Assembly: GCA_903936705.1 (NCBI GenBank)
Contig: CAIZWN010000005.1
Span: forward strand, 249,883 to 313,882
Source of the DNA: an uncultured Myxococcales bacterium
Lineage (GTDB): Bacteria; Myxococcota_A; UBA9042; DTJE01
Reading direction: 5' to 3'
DNA: 64,000 nucleotides
Position 1 is the first letter of the stretch; the number at the start of each line of letters is the position of its first letter. A program made the translations under genes and the position numbers. Of this stretch, positions 21,380 to 29,800 are shown piece by piece. The notes under the pieces are model-generated. The model searched no databases. It saw only the letters and a program-made list of their open reading frames with translations, and was not told where the DNA came from.

Positions 21380-21550
21380 TCAGTGCCCAGGGTCTTTCCA
21401 GTCGATGATTATCTTTTCGTCCGGCATCTTCTGAACCGCCAGTCGGGCCAGCGTCTTCAGTTCCTCGCGGCAGCAGTCTATCGTCTTGGCTTTGTCGATG
21501 CGATCAAGCAGGTCGGCAACAAACTCGCGGATCGTCACTTCGCGCTTCAT
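21380..21550 (-). CDS. Small hypothetical protein, 56 aa, with a Cys-Cys pair
   Basis: Last gene of the radical-SAM operon, 47 bases after the thioredoxin-reductase fusion. The product is mostly helical and charged (MKREVTIREFVADLLDRIDK), with adjacent Cys26-Cys27 and a short beta-like end (KIIIDWKDPGH). AAGGAG lies six bases before the ATG at 21550, and that start is preferred to an upstream in-frame Met. No family is recognised. The Cys pair fits the thiol theme of the operon: it could be a carrier or accessory protein, or a second modification substrate. Confidence 0.7.
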   Translation of the reverse strand: MKREVTIREFVADLLDRIDKAKTIDCCREELKTLARLAVQKMPDEKIIIDWKDPGH

Positions 21551-21597
21551 GACATGCTCCTTCTTCAAATGCGACGCCAAGCATAACGCCAGGAACC

Positions 21598-22890
21598 TCA
21601 GTCGCCAAGCTCCCTTGTTATGGCCATCGCGGCAATGGTGCCGTCAGACACGGCGGTAGTCATCTGGCGGAACTGCTTGCTGCGAACGTCACCAGCCGCG
21701 AACACCCCAGGAACGTTCGTCCGCATGTCCTCCTTGACCTTGACGTACCCGAAATCGTCCAGTTCGAAAGCCTCTCCGAACGGTTCCAGGTTGGGGCGCA
21801 TCCCGGCGAAAATGAACACGCCATCGCATGCGATCCTATGAAGCTCCTTTGTACGCAAATCCTCCACCACCACTTCGCCCACGGTGCTTCCCTGCGCAAC
21901 GAACTCGCGTGGCTCATGCTGGAACATAAAGCCAACCTTCGGGTTCGCGAACAGTGATTCCTGCGCCACGCGGTTGGCCTGCAGCTTGTCGAACTGGTGA
22001 ACGACAGTGATGCGCGAAGCAAACTTGGCGATGAACAGCGATTCCTCGACAGCAGAGTTGCCGCCGCCAATCACGACCACGTGCTTGTCCTGGTAGTACT
22101 TTGCGTCGCAGGTCGCGCAGTAGGAGATTCCGCGGCCGCGATACTCGGATTCTCCCTTGACACCGATCGGTCGAGGGGAAGACCCGGTTGCAACGATGAT
22201 ACGTCGCGCCCGGATCGTCTCGACCCCGTCGATCTCGACCTCCTTCGCAACCAGATCCACCCTCGTAAGGTCCACGGCGGATCGGTGTTCGACACCGGCT
22301 TTCACAGACTGTTCGGCCATGTAGTGCGCCAGAAGATAGCCAGGCTGAGGTTCGATGAAGCCGGGGAAGTTCGAAACCTGATGCGTGATCGACAGATTTC
22401 CGCCGGGCAGTGCCCTGTCGATCACTATGGTCTTGAACCTTGCCTGGGCCGCATATATCCCGGCGGTCAAGCCAGCCGGGCCGGCGCCGATTACAAGCAC
22501 GTCACACTCGGTCGATATCCGCGGCACCTTTGCAGCCAGCACGGCGGCCCTACCGGGCGCCAGCAGCAATTGCAGGTTTCGCTGGACATCGGCGCGCCGG
22601 ATGCCCCCGGTCAATCGATCCCCGACCATGAGTCCGTCCCGGTAGAACAGCAAGGTTGGCGACGATGCGACGCCAAGCGACTCGGAGAGGGCGCGGTTCC
22701 CCTGGCGGTAGATCTTCACGAATCTGACGTCCTCGCCGTAGACGTCGGCAAGCCCCTCGAATTTTGCCGCCAGCGCCTCGCAAGGCGGGCATTCGGTCGA
22801 GTAGAAATCCACGACCACCGGGCGATCCGCGTTCAATACAACCTCTTCAAACCGATCCGCCTCGACATGCAAAATGCGCTCGCTGTTCAT
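21598..22890 (-). CDS. Thioredoxin-thioredoxin reductase fusion
   Basis: A 430-aa protein with an N-terminal thioredoxin domain (residues 1-112) and a C-terminal flavin reductase (about 125-430). The thioredoxin site is ECPPC (Cys34, Cys37) instead of WCGPC. The reductase has the FAD motif GAGPAG (135-140), the redox pair CATC (Cys258, Cys261) and a dinucleotide motif GGGNSAVEE (275-283). The usual NADPH-binding HRRxxxRA is replaced by HQFDKLQA (298-305), so NADPH use is doubtful; NADH or another donor is likely. The domain order is the reverse of the reductase-thioredoxin fusion of Mycobacterium leprae. Its ATG overlaps the radical SAM stop by four bases (ATGA), so the two are translationally coupled. 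Confidence 0.9.
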   Translation of the reverse strand: MNSERILHVEADRFEEVVLNADRPVVVDFYSTECPPCEALAAKFEGLADVYGEDVRFVKIYRQGNRALSESLGVASSPTLLFYRDGLMVGDRLTGGIRRADVQRNLQLLLAPGRAAVLAAKVPRISTECDVLVIGAGPAGLTAGIYAAQARFKTIVIDRALPGGNLSITHQVSNFPGFIEPQPGYLLAHYMAEQSVKAGVEHRSAVDLTRVDLVAKEVEIDGVETIRARRIIVATGSSPRPIGVKGESEYRGRGISYCATCDAKYYQDKHVVVIGGGNSAVEESLFIAKFASRITVVHQFDKLQANRVAQESLFANPKVGFMFQHEPREFVAQGSTVGEVVVEDLRTKELHRIACDGVFIFAGMRPNLEPFGEAFELDDFGYVKVKEDMRTNVPGVFAAGDVRSKQFRQMTTAVSDGTIAAMAITRELGD

Positions 22891-24215
22891 GGTCCCTCCA
22901 CGGGCAAATAGGCAGCTGTACCCAGTTCAAGCAACTCCCTGATCGGACGGCAGTCGGGCGCAAGCAGGCTGCCGGTCCGGTTGCGCGCAACTGACGCGCA
23001 CCCGCCGCCGCATGCGAGACGCGACGAGCACGTCCGGCAGGCTTCTATCGCCAGCACGTCGCGGTCCTGCCACTGCGCGATCTCGTCGTCCTTTCTGGTG
23101 ACTGTCGGCCAGAATGTCCCGACCTCCTCGCCGACCTTGCCAACTGTCGCGGTGCACGAGTAGATGCGCCCGGTGTGATCAAAGGCCCACTCGGTCTTGC
23201 AGCCCGAACACGAATCGAACAGAGGCAAAGGCATCCGGCCGTTGTCGAACAGGAACTTCGAGATCGAATAGGCCGGCCGGTGGAATTCAAGAACCTCGGG
23301 GTGACGACGCGCAAGGTCGAACAGTGCCTCGTACATCTCGAGGCGCGAGTAAAGCACCTGCGAACCGGCATGGCACTCGTGCAATTCGTAGTTGCGACCA
23401 AGTTGGGTCTTGAAGTTCGGGTTCCTGGTCCAGCCACGCTGAATCGCGAAGGTGGCAAGCGCCGGAAGATCCTCGAGGTTGTCGCGATCCACAACGGCTC
23501 GCAGGTTTACAGGGATCCCGGCGCCAAGCGTGGCGTCGACCCCAGCAACGATGGCATCGAAGGTACTGCCGCCTCCTTTCAGGGGCCGGCGGCGGTCGTG
23601 AACCTCCCGAGGGCCATCCAGCGTGACCTGGATTTCCCGAACATCAGCGCGCTGCAGCAGCGGCAGGTATCGTGCAAGTTCGTGCCCGTTGGTGACTACG
23701 GCAATCGGCATCCGGCGTGCAGCGGCCCGATCGACCAACCCCTCAATGACACCCATCGCCGATGCGCCCGGCAGAAGAGGTTCGCCCCCGAACAACGTCA
23801 GGTATGTCCGGCGGCCAGCCATCTCGCGGTCCACGTACTCGAAGAACGCATCCAGAACCTGGGGCCCTGGCAGCCCACCGGACGAGGGGTAGGCGCCCTG
23901 ATAGCAGTATGAGCAACCAAGATTGCAGGCGTACCACGGGGCAAAAAAGATCTGAACCTCGTCCCGATCCCTCCGATCAACGAAATCGAGGTAGGCGCGC
24001 CGGTAGCGCCCCTCCTCCTCGGCAGGATCCACCAGGTAGCCCCGCGCAGCGAAACTGCCGCCTGGGTCTGGCCGACCCGCCTGGATTTCAGCAGCCTCGT
24101 CCGCAGTCAGCACGTCGGCACAACCCGACAGCGGGTTAACGACGAACCAGGACGCGGACCCGCGAACCGGCCCTACGATGTTGTGTCGCGAAGGTTGCAG
24201 CAGAGGTGTTTCCAC
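22887..24215 (-). CDS. Radical SAM/SPASM peptide-maturase-like enzyme
   Basis: A 442-aa iron-sulfur enzyme. An N-terminal ~85-residue region (WFVVNPLSGCADVLTADEA) resembles the leader-binding or accessory parts of peptide-modifying radical SAM enzymes. The radical SAM motif CNLGCSYCY has Cys97, Cys101 and Cys104, followed by the GGEP loop (TLFGGEPLL). The C-terminal SPASM region has cysteines in DSCSGCKTEW, YSCTATVG, CRTCSSRLACGGGC and APDCRP, enough for two auxiliary clusters. The GTG start lies one base after the stop codon of the 50-codon peptide gene and has no good ribosome site of its own, implying reinitiation after the peptide. SPASM enzymes typically modify ribosomal peptides or activate enzymes; the reaction here is unknown. 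Confidence 0.9.
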   Translation of the reverse strand: METPLLQPSRHNIVGPVRGSASWFVVNPLSGCADVLTADEAAEIQAGRPDPGGSFAARGYLVDPAEEEGRYRRAYLDFVDRRDRDEVQIFFAPWYACNLGCSYCYQGAYPSSGGLPGPQVLDAFFEYVDREMAGRRTYLTLFGGEPLLPGASAMGVIEGLVDRAAARRMPIAVVTNGHELARYLPLLQRADVREIQVTLDGPREVHDRRRPLKGGGSTFDAIVAGVDATLGAGIPVNLRAVVDRDNLEDLPALATFAIQRGWTRNPNFKTQLGRNYELHECHAGSQVLYSRLEMYEALFDLARRHPEVLEFHRPAYSISKFLFDNGRMPLPLFDSCSGCKTEWAFDHTGRIYSCTATVGKVGEEVGTFWPTVTRKDDEIAQWQDRDVLAIEACRTCSSRLACGGGCASVARNRTGSLLAPDCRPIRELLELGTAAYLPVEGP

Positions 24216-24216
24216 G

Positions 24217-24369
24217 TCAGTCGTGGCAGCCCATGCTGGGCCCCGAGACCTTGGCGCAACACTGTGCCTGGGCCTTCTCGGGTGCGGCCTGGACCGTGCG
24301 TTCCTGAACGACCGGAGGTGTCTTGCCTGGCTCGATGGTCGTTGTACGATTCCTGGTGATCGGCTTCAT
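24217..24369 (-). CDS. Putative precursor peptide, 50 aa
   Basis: A short gene with GGAGG four bases before ATG, set 17 bases after the methyltransferase and one base before the radical SAM start. The N-terminal ~30 residues are polar, Thr/Pro/Gln-rich and Cys-free (MKPITRNRTTTIEPGKTPPV). The end is a compact Cys-containing segment, AQCCAKVSGPSMGCHD, with Cys37, Cys38, Cys48 and a final His-Asp. A leader-like half followed by a Cys/Gly/Ser-rich core directly before a radical SAM/SPASM gene is the usual form of a RiPP precursor. There is no signal peptide or transporter nearby. Substrate status is inferred from position and composition. Confidence 0.75.
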   Translation of the reverse strand: MKPITRNRTTTIEPGKTPPVVQERTVQAAPEKAQAQCCAKVSGPSMGCHD

Positions 24370-24386
24370 GGTTCCTCCATTAATTT

Positions 24387-25043
24387 TCAACCACAGCGAC
24401 AGCCACTTGGCTTGGCGCCGGCGATCGTAAAACTTGCGACCCGAATCCGGCCCTTTTCATAGGGCTCGCTTTCCTCTATCACCTTCAGGCCAACCAGGCC
24501 CGCAGCGGCCACTGTCGACAGGTACAATTCCCGCCGCACCGAACCGGCCCAGCACTCGGCGACCGCCTCCGGATCAGTCGAGTAGGCTTCTGGAACATCG
24601 TCGATGGCGTAGATATCGCTGACCACGAAGCGGCCACCCGGTTTCAGGACACGGTGAATCTCGTGCCATACGGCTGTCTTGTCCTCGGCATGGTTGATCG
24701 TGCAGTTCGAGACGACCAAGTCAACCGTCTCGTCCGCCAAAGGGACGCATTCCAGCGCAGACTTCAAGAACGTGACGTTTTCCAGGCCAAGTTTGGCCGC
24801 GTTCCGCCTGGATTTTTCCAGCATGGCGTCCGACACATCCAGCCCATAGGCATGCCCGTCGATGCCTACGGCCTCGGCCAGTCGCAACACATCCTGCCCT
24901 CGCCCGCTGCCGAGATCCAGGCAGACCTCACCTTGACGGGCCTCAGCGTACCTGACGGCTCCACCGCACGAAAGGCAGCACGAACTCTCGGCGAGTTGTC
25001 CGTATCGTGCCTCGATGACCTTGGTAGCTCCAGCTTCTATCAT
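24387..25043 (-). CDS. ArsM-like SAM-dependent methyltransferase
   Basis: A 218-aa class I methyltransferase most like arsenite methyltransferases. Visible blocks: SSCCLSCGG (Cys22, Cys23, Cys26), the SAM motif VCLDLGSGRGQDVLRLAEAVG, ISNC-type VVSNCTINHAEDK, RVLKPGGRFVVSDIYAIDD and AVAECWAGSV, and the C-terminal end GCRCG. Cysteines near the N-terminus and in the ECWAG block correspond in position to conserved As(III)-binding cysteines of ArsM. It could methylate arsenic, another metalloid, or a thiol of the peptide encoded next. Its ATG overlaps the marR-type stop by four bases and the ribosome site GAGG lies inside that gene. An upstream extension in frame overlaps the regulator and is rejected. 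Confidence 0.85.
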   Translation of the reverse strand: MIEAGATKVIEARYGQLAESSCCLSCGGAVRYAEARQGEVCLDLGSGRGQDVLRLAEAVGIDGHAYGLDVSDAMLEKSRRNAAKLGLENVTFLKSALECVPLADETVDLVVSNCTINHAEDKTAVWHEIHRVLKPGGRFVVSDIYAIDDVPEAYSTDPEAVAECWAGSVRRELYLSTVAAAGLVGLKVIEESEPYEKGRIRVASFTIAGAKPSGCRCG

Positions 25044-25492
25044 GTTGCCTCGATGACCTGCGCCAAAGTGTTCAGCCCGGTCTGAACCTGTGCCAGTTCC
25101 AACGGTGACATGCGCCCGGTCAGAATCTCGTCGCAGTGGCAGACAAGCGTATCGATACGACGCCGCATGGCGCCTCCGCTGATCGACAACACCAGCATCT
25201 GGGCGCGCCGGTCGGTCGGATCGTCCTCGCGCCTCAGGAATCCCAACCTTACAAGGTCGTCTATCACCCGCCCCCCTCGGGACGCCGATAACCCTGTCAG
25301 GCGGGACAATTCCCCGGTAGGGACAGACCCGCATGAAGGCATACGACAAAGGCACCTGTACTGCGGCAGCGTCAAGCCGGTAAGCTCGAGGATCTCGGTC
25401 TCCTTCTCCTCGCAAAATCCGCGCAGCCGCTGGATCAGTGTCATCAGCGAACCGGAAGGCGACGCATTGTTGCTTGTAGCACTAGTTGTCAT
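25040..25492 (-). CDS. MarR-family transcriptional regulator, cysteine-rich
   Basis: A 150-aa winged-helix regulator of the MarR type: PTGELSRLTGLSASRGGRVIDDLVRLGFL is read as recognition helices, followed by the wing segment REDDPTDRRAQMLVLS. Six cysteines are grouped as CLC (47, 49), Cys54 and CHC (118, 120) plus Cys27, unusual for MarR and suggesting thiol, redox or metal(loid) sensing. ATG at 25492 lies so close to the predicted -10 box that the mRNA may be leaderless; an in-frame TTG at 25498 is an alternative. A palindrome covers the start codon. It is the first gene of the radical-SAM operon and most likely represses it. Confidence 0.88.
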   Translation of the reverse strand: MTTSATSNNASPSGSLMTLIQRLRGFCEEKETEILELTGLTLPQYRCLCRMPSCGSVPTGELSRLTGLSASRGGRVIDDLVRLGFLRREDDPTDRRAQMLVLSISGGAMRRRIDTLVCHCDEILTGRMSPLELAQVQTGLNTLAQVIEAT

Positions 25493-25501
25493 ACGCAACT
25501 A
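25483..25501. promoter_or_regulatory. Palindromic operator for the MarR-type regulator
   Basis: TAGTTG-N7-CAACTA, perfect six-base arms, spanning the end of the -10 box and the ATG of the regulator gene. The form matches many MarR-family operators. Confidence 0.6.
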
Positions 25502-25528
25502 AATAGGTCGTCCACGTCACGCTGTCAA
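25500..25528 (-). promoter_or_regulatory. Promoter of the radical-SAM peptide operon
   Basis: Perfect TTGACA (25523-25528, minus strand), 17-base spacer, TATTTA (25500-25505). The start falls at about 25492-25494, on or next to the regulator ATG, and the operator overlaps it. Confidence 0.65.
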
Positions 25529-25553
25529 GGCACCAGCCCATCAGGTCAGCCGG

Positions 25554-26744
25554 TCAGCACTGCTTGATGCTCCCAGGCAGGGGAAAACCTTGACGAGGGA
25601 TCCATACACGCACCAAGGTCCCATGCCCGGGGGTGGATTCGATATCGACCTGCCCACCAAGCGACTTTGCCATCTCGTGCATCGAAATCAAACCCAGGGT
25701 CTCACTGCGCCTTTCGACTACGGCCTCCCGCGCAAAACCACATCCATCGTCGCGAACTGTCATCCTGAGCCCCGGTTTCGAAGCATACAGCCGCACCTTA
25801 ACGACCTTTGCTGCGCCATGACTGGCTGCGTTGGTAAGTGCCTCCTGGGCAATTCGGAAAAGCACCATTGCGGTCTCGCGATCAATTACTGCTCCATGCG
25901 TTCCGTCGGTGAAATGCACTCGCAGCGCAGTTCCCCTGGTGACCGTTTCAAAGTGATAGCGCAGGGCAGCAGTCAATCCCAGCAGATCCAAATCGGGCGG
26001 CCGAAGGCGAATCGCCAGATCCTTGAGTGACGCCAAGGCCTGGTCGAATACGCGCCTGAGTTCGTGCAGTGATTCGATCGCCTGTCGCACCCGGCCTGCA
26101 CGCAGGTCATCCTCGGCCGCGACCAGGCGACCCTTCACGCCAATTGCCAGGGACCCAGTGTCGTGGTGCAGCGCTGTCGAAATGCGCCTCTTTTCGTCCT
26201 CCCTGGTGGAAAGCAGCCTGCGCGAGAAGCCGCGAATCTCTTCCTCGGCCATCTTGATATCGGTAACATCCCGGAACACTGCGGCAATTTCGCCGAACGG
26301 CAGCTTGAACACGCTGTTTCTGAACCAGAACCTCAGGCGCCCGTCGTCGTACCGAAAGGCTGGAATCTCCTGGGGCTGACCGGTCCGCCATACCCACCGA
26401 AACGATTCCAGCAAACCGGACACGACCATGCCCGGCAGGATTTCGCGCACGTCCCGCCCTATCGCATCCTCCCGTTTCAACGCGATGATGTGCGCACAGG
26501 CCGGGTTGAGGCCCGCAAGGAAGAATTCGTTGCCATCGTCACGGGTTCCACAGATAGCAATGCCATCAGTGTTCCTTTCGAACAGTTCGCGATACCGCAT
26601 TGCAAGATCGTTAAAGTAGCTTGGATCCTCCGAAATCAGCACCGAACCGGAGCGCTTCAGGCTGGCAGCCTCGGAAGCCCGCAGAATCAGGGCAGTCGCA
26701 TCACTAATCCCATTTGCGCCATCGACCATCTTTACGTGCGCCAA
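25554..26744 (-). CDS. PAS-domain histidine kinase, NarL/DegS type
   Basis: A 396-aa soluble kinase. A PAS domain occupies about residues 48-165 (ELFERNTDGIAICG; VFRDVTDIKMAEEE). The HisKA_3 dimer domain has EKRRISTALHHDTG with His194 as likely phosphoacceptor, and the ATPase domain has LTNAASHGAAK and VRDDGCGF. The TTG start is supported by GGAGG six bases upstream; a Met at codon 6 lacks one. No response regulator of the NarL class is in the window, so it is an orphan here. It lies just after the metal efflux operon and before the radical-SAM operon, and could serve either. Confidence 0.85.
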   Translation of the reverse strand: MAHVKMVDGANGISDATALILRASEAASLKRSGSVLISEDPSYFNDLAMRYRELFERNTDGIAICGTRDDGNEFFLAGLNPACAHIIALKREDAIGRDVREILPGMVVSGLLESFRWVWRTGQPQEIPAFRYDDGRLRFWFRNSVFKLPFGEIAAVFRDVTDIKMAEEEIRGFSRRLLSTREDEKRRISTALHHDTGSLAIGVKGRLVAAEDDLRAGRVRQAIESLHELRRVFDQALASLKDLAIRLRPPDLDLLGLTAALRYHFETVTRGTALRVHFTDGTHGAVIDRETAMVLFRIAQEALTNAASHGAAKVVKVRLYASKPGLRMTVRDDGCGFAREAVVERRSETLGLISMHEMAKSLGGQVDIESTPGHGTLVRVWIPRQGFPLPGSIKQC

Positions 26745-26818
26745 GATTTGCCTCCTTCAGACGTTGCCACGTCACAAGGGAGAACAAGCCGAAAAAAGCT
26801 GGCGCTGACAGTGATTGA

Positions 26819-26847
26819 ATTCTACACGAAGGCCGATTTTCGGTCAG
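26819..26847 (-). promoter_or_regulatory. Possible promoter of the PAS kinase
   Basis: CTGACC (26842-26847, minus strand), 17-base spacer, TAGAAT (26819-26824), placed just after the efflux pump stop codon. Confidence 0.4.
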
Positions 26848-26859
26848 GATTCTTCCTGG

Positions 26860-29800
26860 TCAACCAACGGTCCCTTCCCGCACCCCGGCAGACCACACGT
26901 ATATGGCCGGCAGAACCACCAGTGTCAGCAGAGTGCAGGAGATGAGCCCCCCCATCACTACGACCGCCAGAGGCCTCTGGATATCCGCTCCAGACCCGGT
27001 GGCGTATAACATTGGAAGATGCCCAATGAAGCTGGTCAGAGCGGTCATCAGCAAGGGTCTGAACCTGAGCTTGCATCCCTCGCGAACGGTATCGGCCACA
27101 AGGTAGCCTCGGCTTCGCAACTGCCGGAAGAATGCAACCAGGACCACGCCGTTCTGAACCGCTATACCCAGCAGCACGATGAACGCGACAGCGGCGGAAA
27201 CGGACAGTTCCATCCCGAATCCCACGACCGCTACCACCCCCCCTACCAGGGCGAACGGAAGGTTCAACAACACCAGCAGCGAGTCCCTGACCGTCCCCAG
27301 CGCCATGTAAAGCAGGATCAGCACCATCAGGAAGGCGACCGGCCCGACTATCGACAACTGCCGCATCGCCCGCTGCTGGTTCTCGAACTGCCCGCCGTAT
27401 TCCAGAAACGAACCAGCAGGCAGGCCAGCCGAGATGCCCTCGAGTTTTTCCTGCACCTCCGCCACAAATCCGCCAAGATCCCGCCCGCGCACGTTCGACT
27501 CAACCACAACGCGTCTGACGCCGTTCTCGCGTCCGACCTGCGCCGGAGCCTCGACGAAACGCACCAAGGCCAACTGCCCCAGGGGAACACGCTCGCCGCC
27601 AGCCCCCCGAATCAACAGTCTCTCAACGTCGCCCACCCACCGTCGATTGGCTTCGGGTAACCGAACCACGATAGCGAACCGTCGCTGGTCCTCGATGAAA
27701 GTGGATGCCACGCTGCCGCCAATACCGGTCTCTATGGCCTCGTTCACGTCCGCTATGTTGATGCCATACCGCGCCACTGCAGCCCGGTTGATCTCGACAT
27801 CAAGCTGGCTCATGCCCGAGACCTGCTCGACCCGCACGTCCTGGGCGCCCTCGATCCCGCGCACGACAGTCGCGACGCGGTCAGCCTCACGCTTCAGAAG
27901 ATCAAGGTCATCGCCGAAAACCTTGACCGCAAGGTCGCTTTTGACGCCCGAAATCAGTTCGTTGACGCGCAAGGCGATGGGCTGCGAGAAGGACAGCCTA
28001 AGGCCGGGGATCTGCCCGATGTCCTGCTGGATTGCCGCGACCAGTTCCGTCTTGTCGCGCCCCGTGCCCCATTCCTTCCGGGGCTTCAGCATGACGAATA
28101 CATCGGTCTGCTCGGGACCCATCGGGTCCTCCGAAATCTCGGCGCGCCCGCTCTTGCTGACCACCGTTTCAACCTCGGGGAACCGCATGAGGCGCTTCTC
28201 GATGAAGTCGGACACGCGTGTTGTGCCCTCCAAAGACGCGTTGGGCAATCGCACGACGTTGATGGCGATGGATCCTTCGTCCAGCGGGGGCATGAACTCG
28301 GTCCCGATCAACGGCGTCAAGGCCCCAGCCCCTGCCAGCAACACCACGGCGGCTCCCACGGTGATCCGAGGGTGGCGGATCGCGCGATCCAGCAACCTCA
28401 GATAGGCATCGGAAATCCTGCGAACGAACCCGAATTCACGCTCGGGGACCTGGCGCAGCACCCAGGCTGCCAGCACTGGCACGATCGTATAGGCCACCGC
28501 CAACGACACCAGAAGCGCGATCAACATCGTTGACGCAAGGGGCCGGAACATCTTCCCCTCAATCCCTTGCAGCGAATACAGCGGCACCAGAATGATCCCG
28601 ATGATCAGGACGGAAAAGGCCACGGGTCGCGCGACCTCGCCGAACGCCTCGGACACGACACGCAGCTTCGAACCTGCTTCAGAACGATGTGCCAGGTGCC
28701 TCCGTATGTTCTCGACGACCACGATGGAGGCGTCCACCACCATTCCAACCGAGAAGGCCAGGCCGCCAAGGCTCATAAGGTTGGACGAGATGCCGGCCAG
28801 CCTCATCACGATGAACGTAACCAGGAACGTGAACGGCAGCGAGAAAAGCACGATAAGAGCTGTGCGCAGTTCGGCAAGAAACAGGAAAAGCACCAAAACC
28901 ACGAGTATTCCGCCCTCCAGCAGCACGTCCATAACGGTACGGATACACGCCTCGATCAGCGAGGTTCGATCGTAGAACACCGACAGCCGAACTCCGTCCG
29001 GCAGCGAGCCCTGGACCTTCGCGATTGCCTCCTTGGTACGATCAACCACGTCCTTGGAATTCTCGCCCTTCAGCAGAATCACCAGGCCAGCAACGACCTC
29101 GCCCTTGCCGTCACGCGTGACCGCGCCCTGCCGCGGCTCGGCACCGATCACGACGTCGGCCACGTCACGCACCGTGACGGGCGCACCATCATGGCTCTTC
29201 AGCACTATCCGCTCGATGTCCGGCAGATCCTTCAACAAACCCACGCCACGCAGGTAGACCTGCTCCCAGTCACGAACCAGCACGCCACCACCGGCGTTGG
29301 CATTGTTCTTCTCGACCGCTTCGACAACGTTCTGAAGTGTCAAACCATAGCCAACCAGTCGATCCGGATGGACAAGCACCTGATACTGCTTGACGAAACC
29401 GCCGAAACTGTTGATCTCGTTGACCCCAGGGATCGGCTTCAGGCGCGGCGCGACAACCCAATCCTGCAAAGTCCTCAGTTCTGTTGGCGACAGTTGATCA
29501 CTCTCCAGCGTGTACTGGAAGATCTCGCCCAGGCCGGTGCTGATTGGGCCCAGTTCAGGTTCGACCCGGGGAGGAAGCTTGTCCCGCACGTCAGCCAGAC
29601 GCTCGAAGACTACCTGCCGCGTCCAGTATGTTTCCGCGTCGTCGTCGAATACGACAACCACCTGGGACAGCCCGGCACGTGACAGTGAGCGAACCTGCTT
29701 GACCCGCGGCAGGCCGCGCATCAATTGCTCGATCGGATAGCTGACCCTCTGCTCGACATCGACCGCAGCCAACCCAGGAGCCTTGGACAGCACCATGACC

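Noticed and set aside
24100-24219. Selenocysteine readthrough of the TGA that ends the 50-aa peptide
   Set aside because: Continuing past the TGA gives a frame overlapping the radical SAM gene with no Cys-rich or motif content, and I see no convincing SECIS-like hairpin just after the codon.
25554-26744. Two-component partnership between the PAS kinase and a neighbour regulator
   Set aside because: No NarL-type receiver gene is adjacent; the MarR gene is a one-component regulator.
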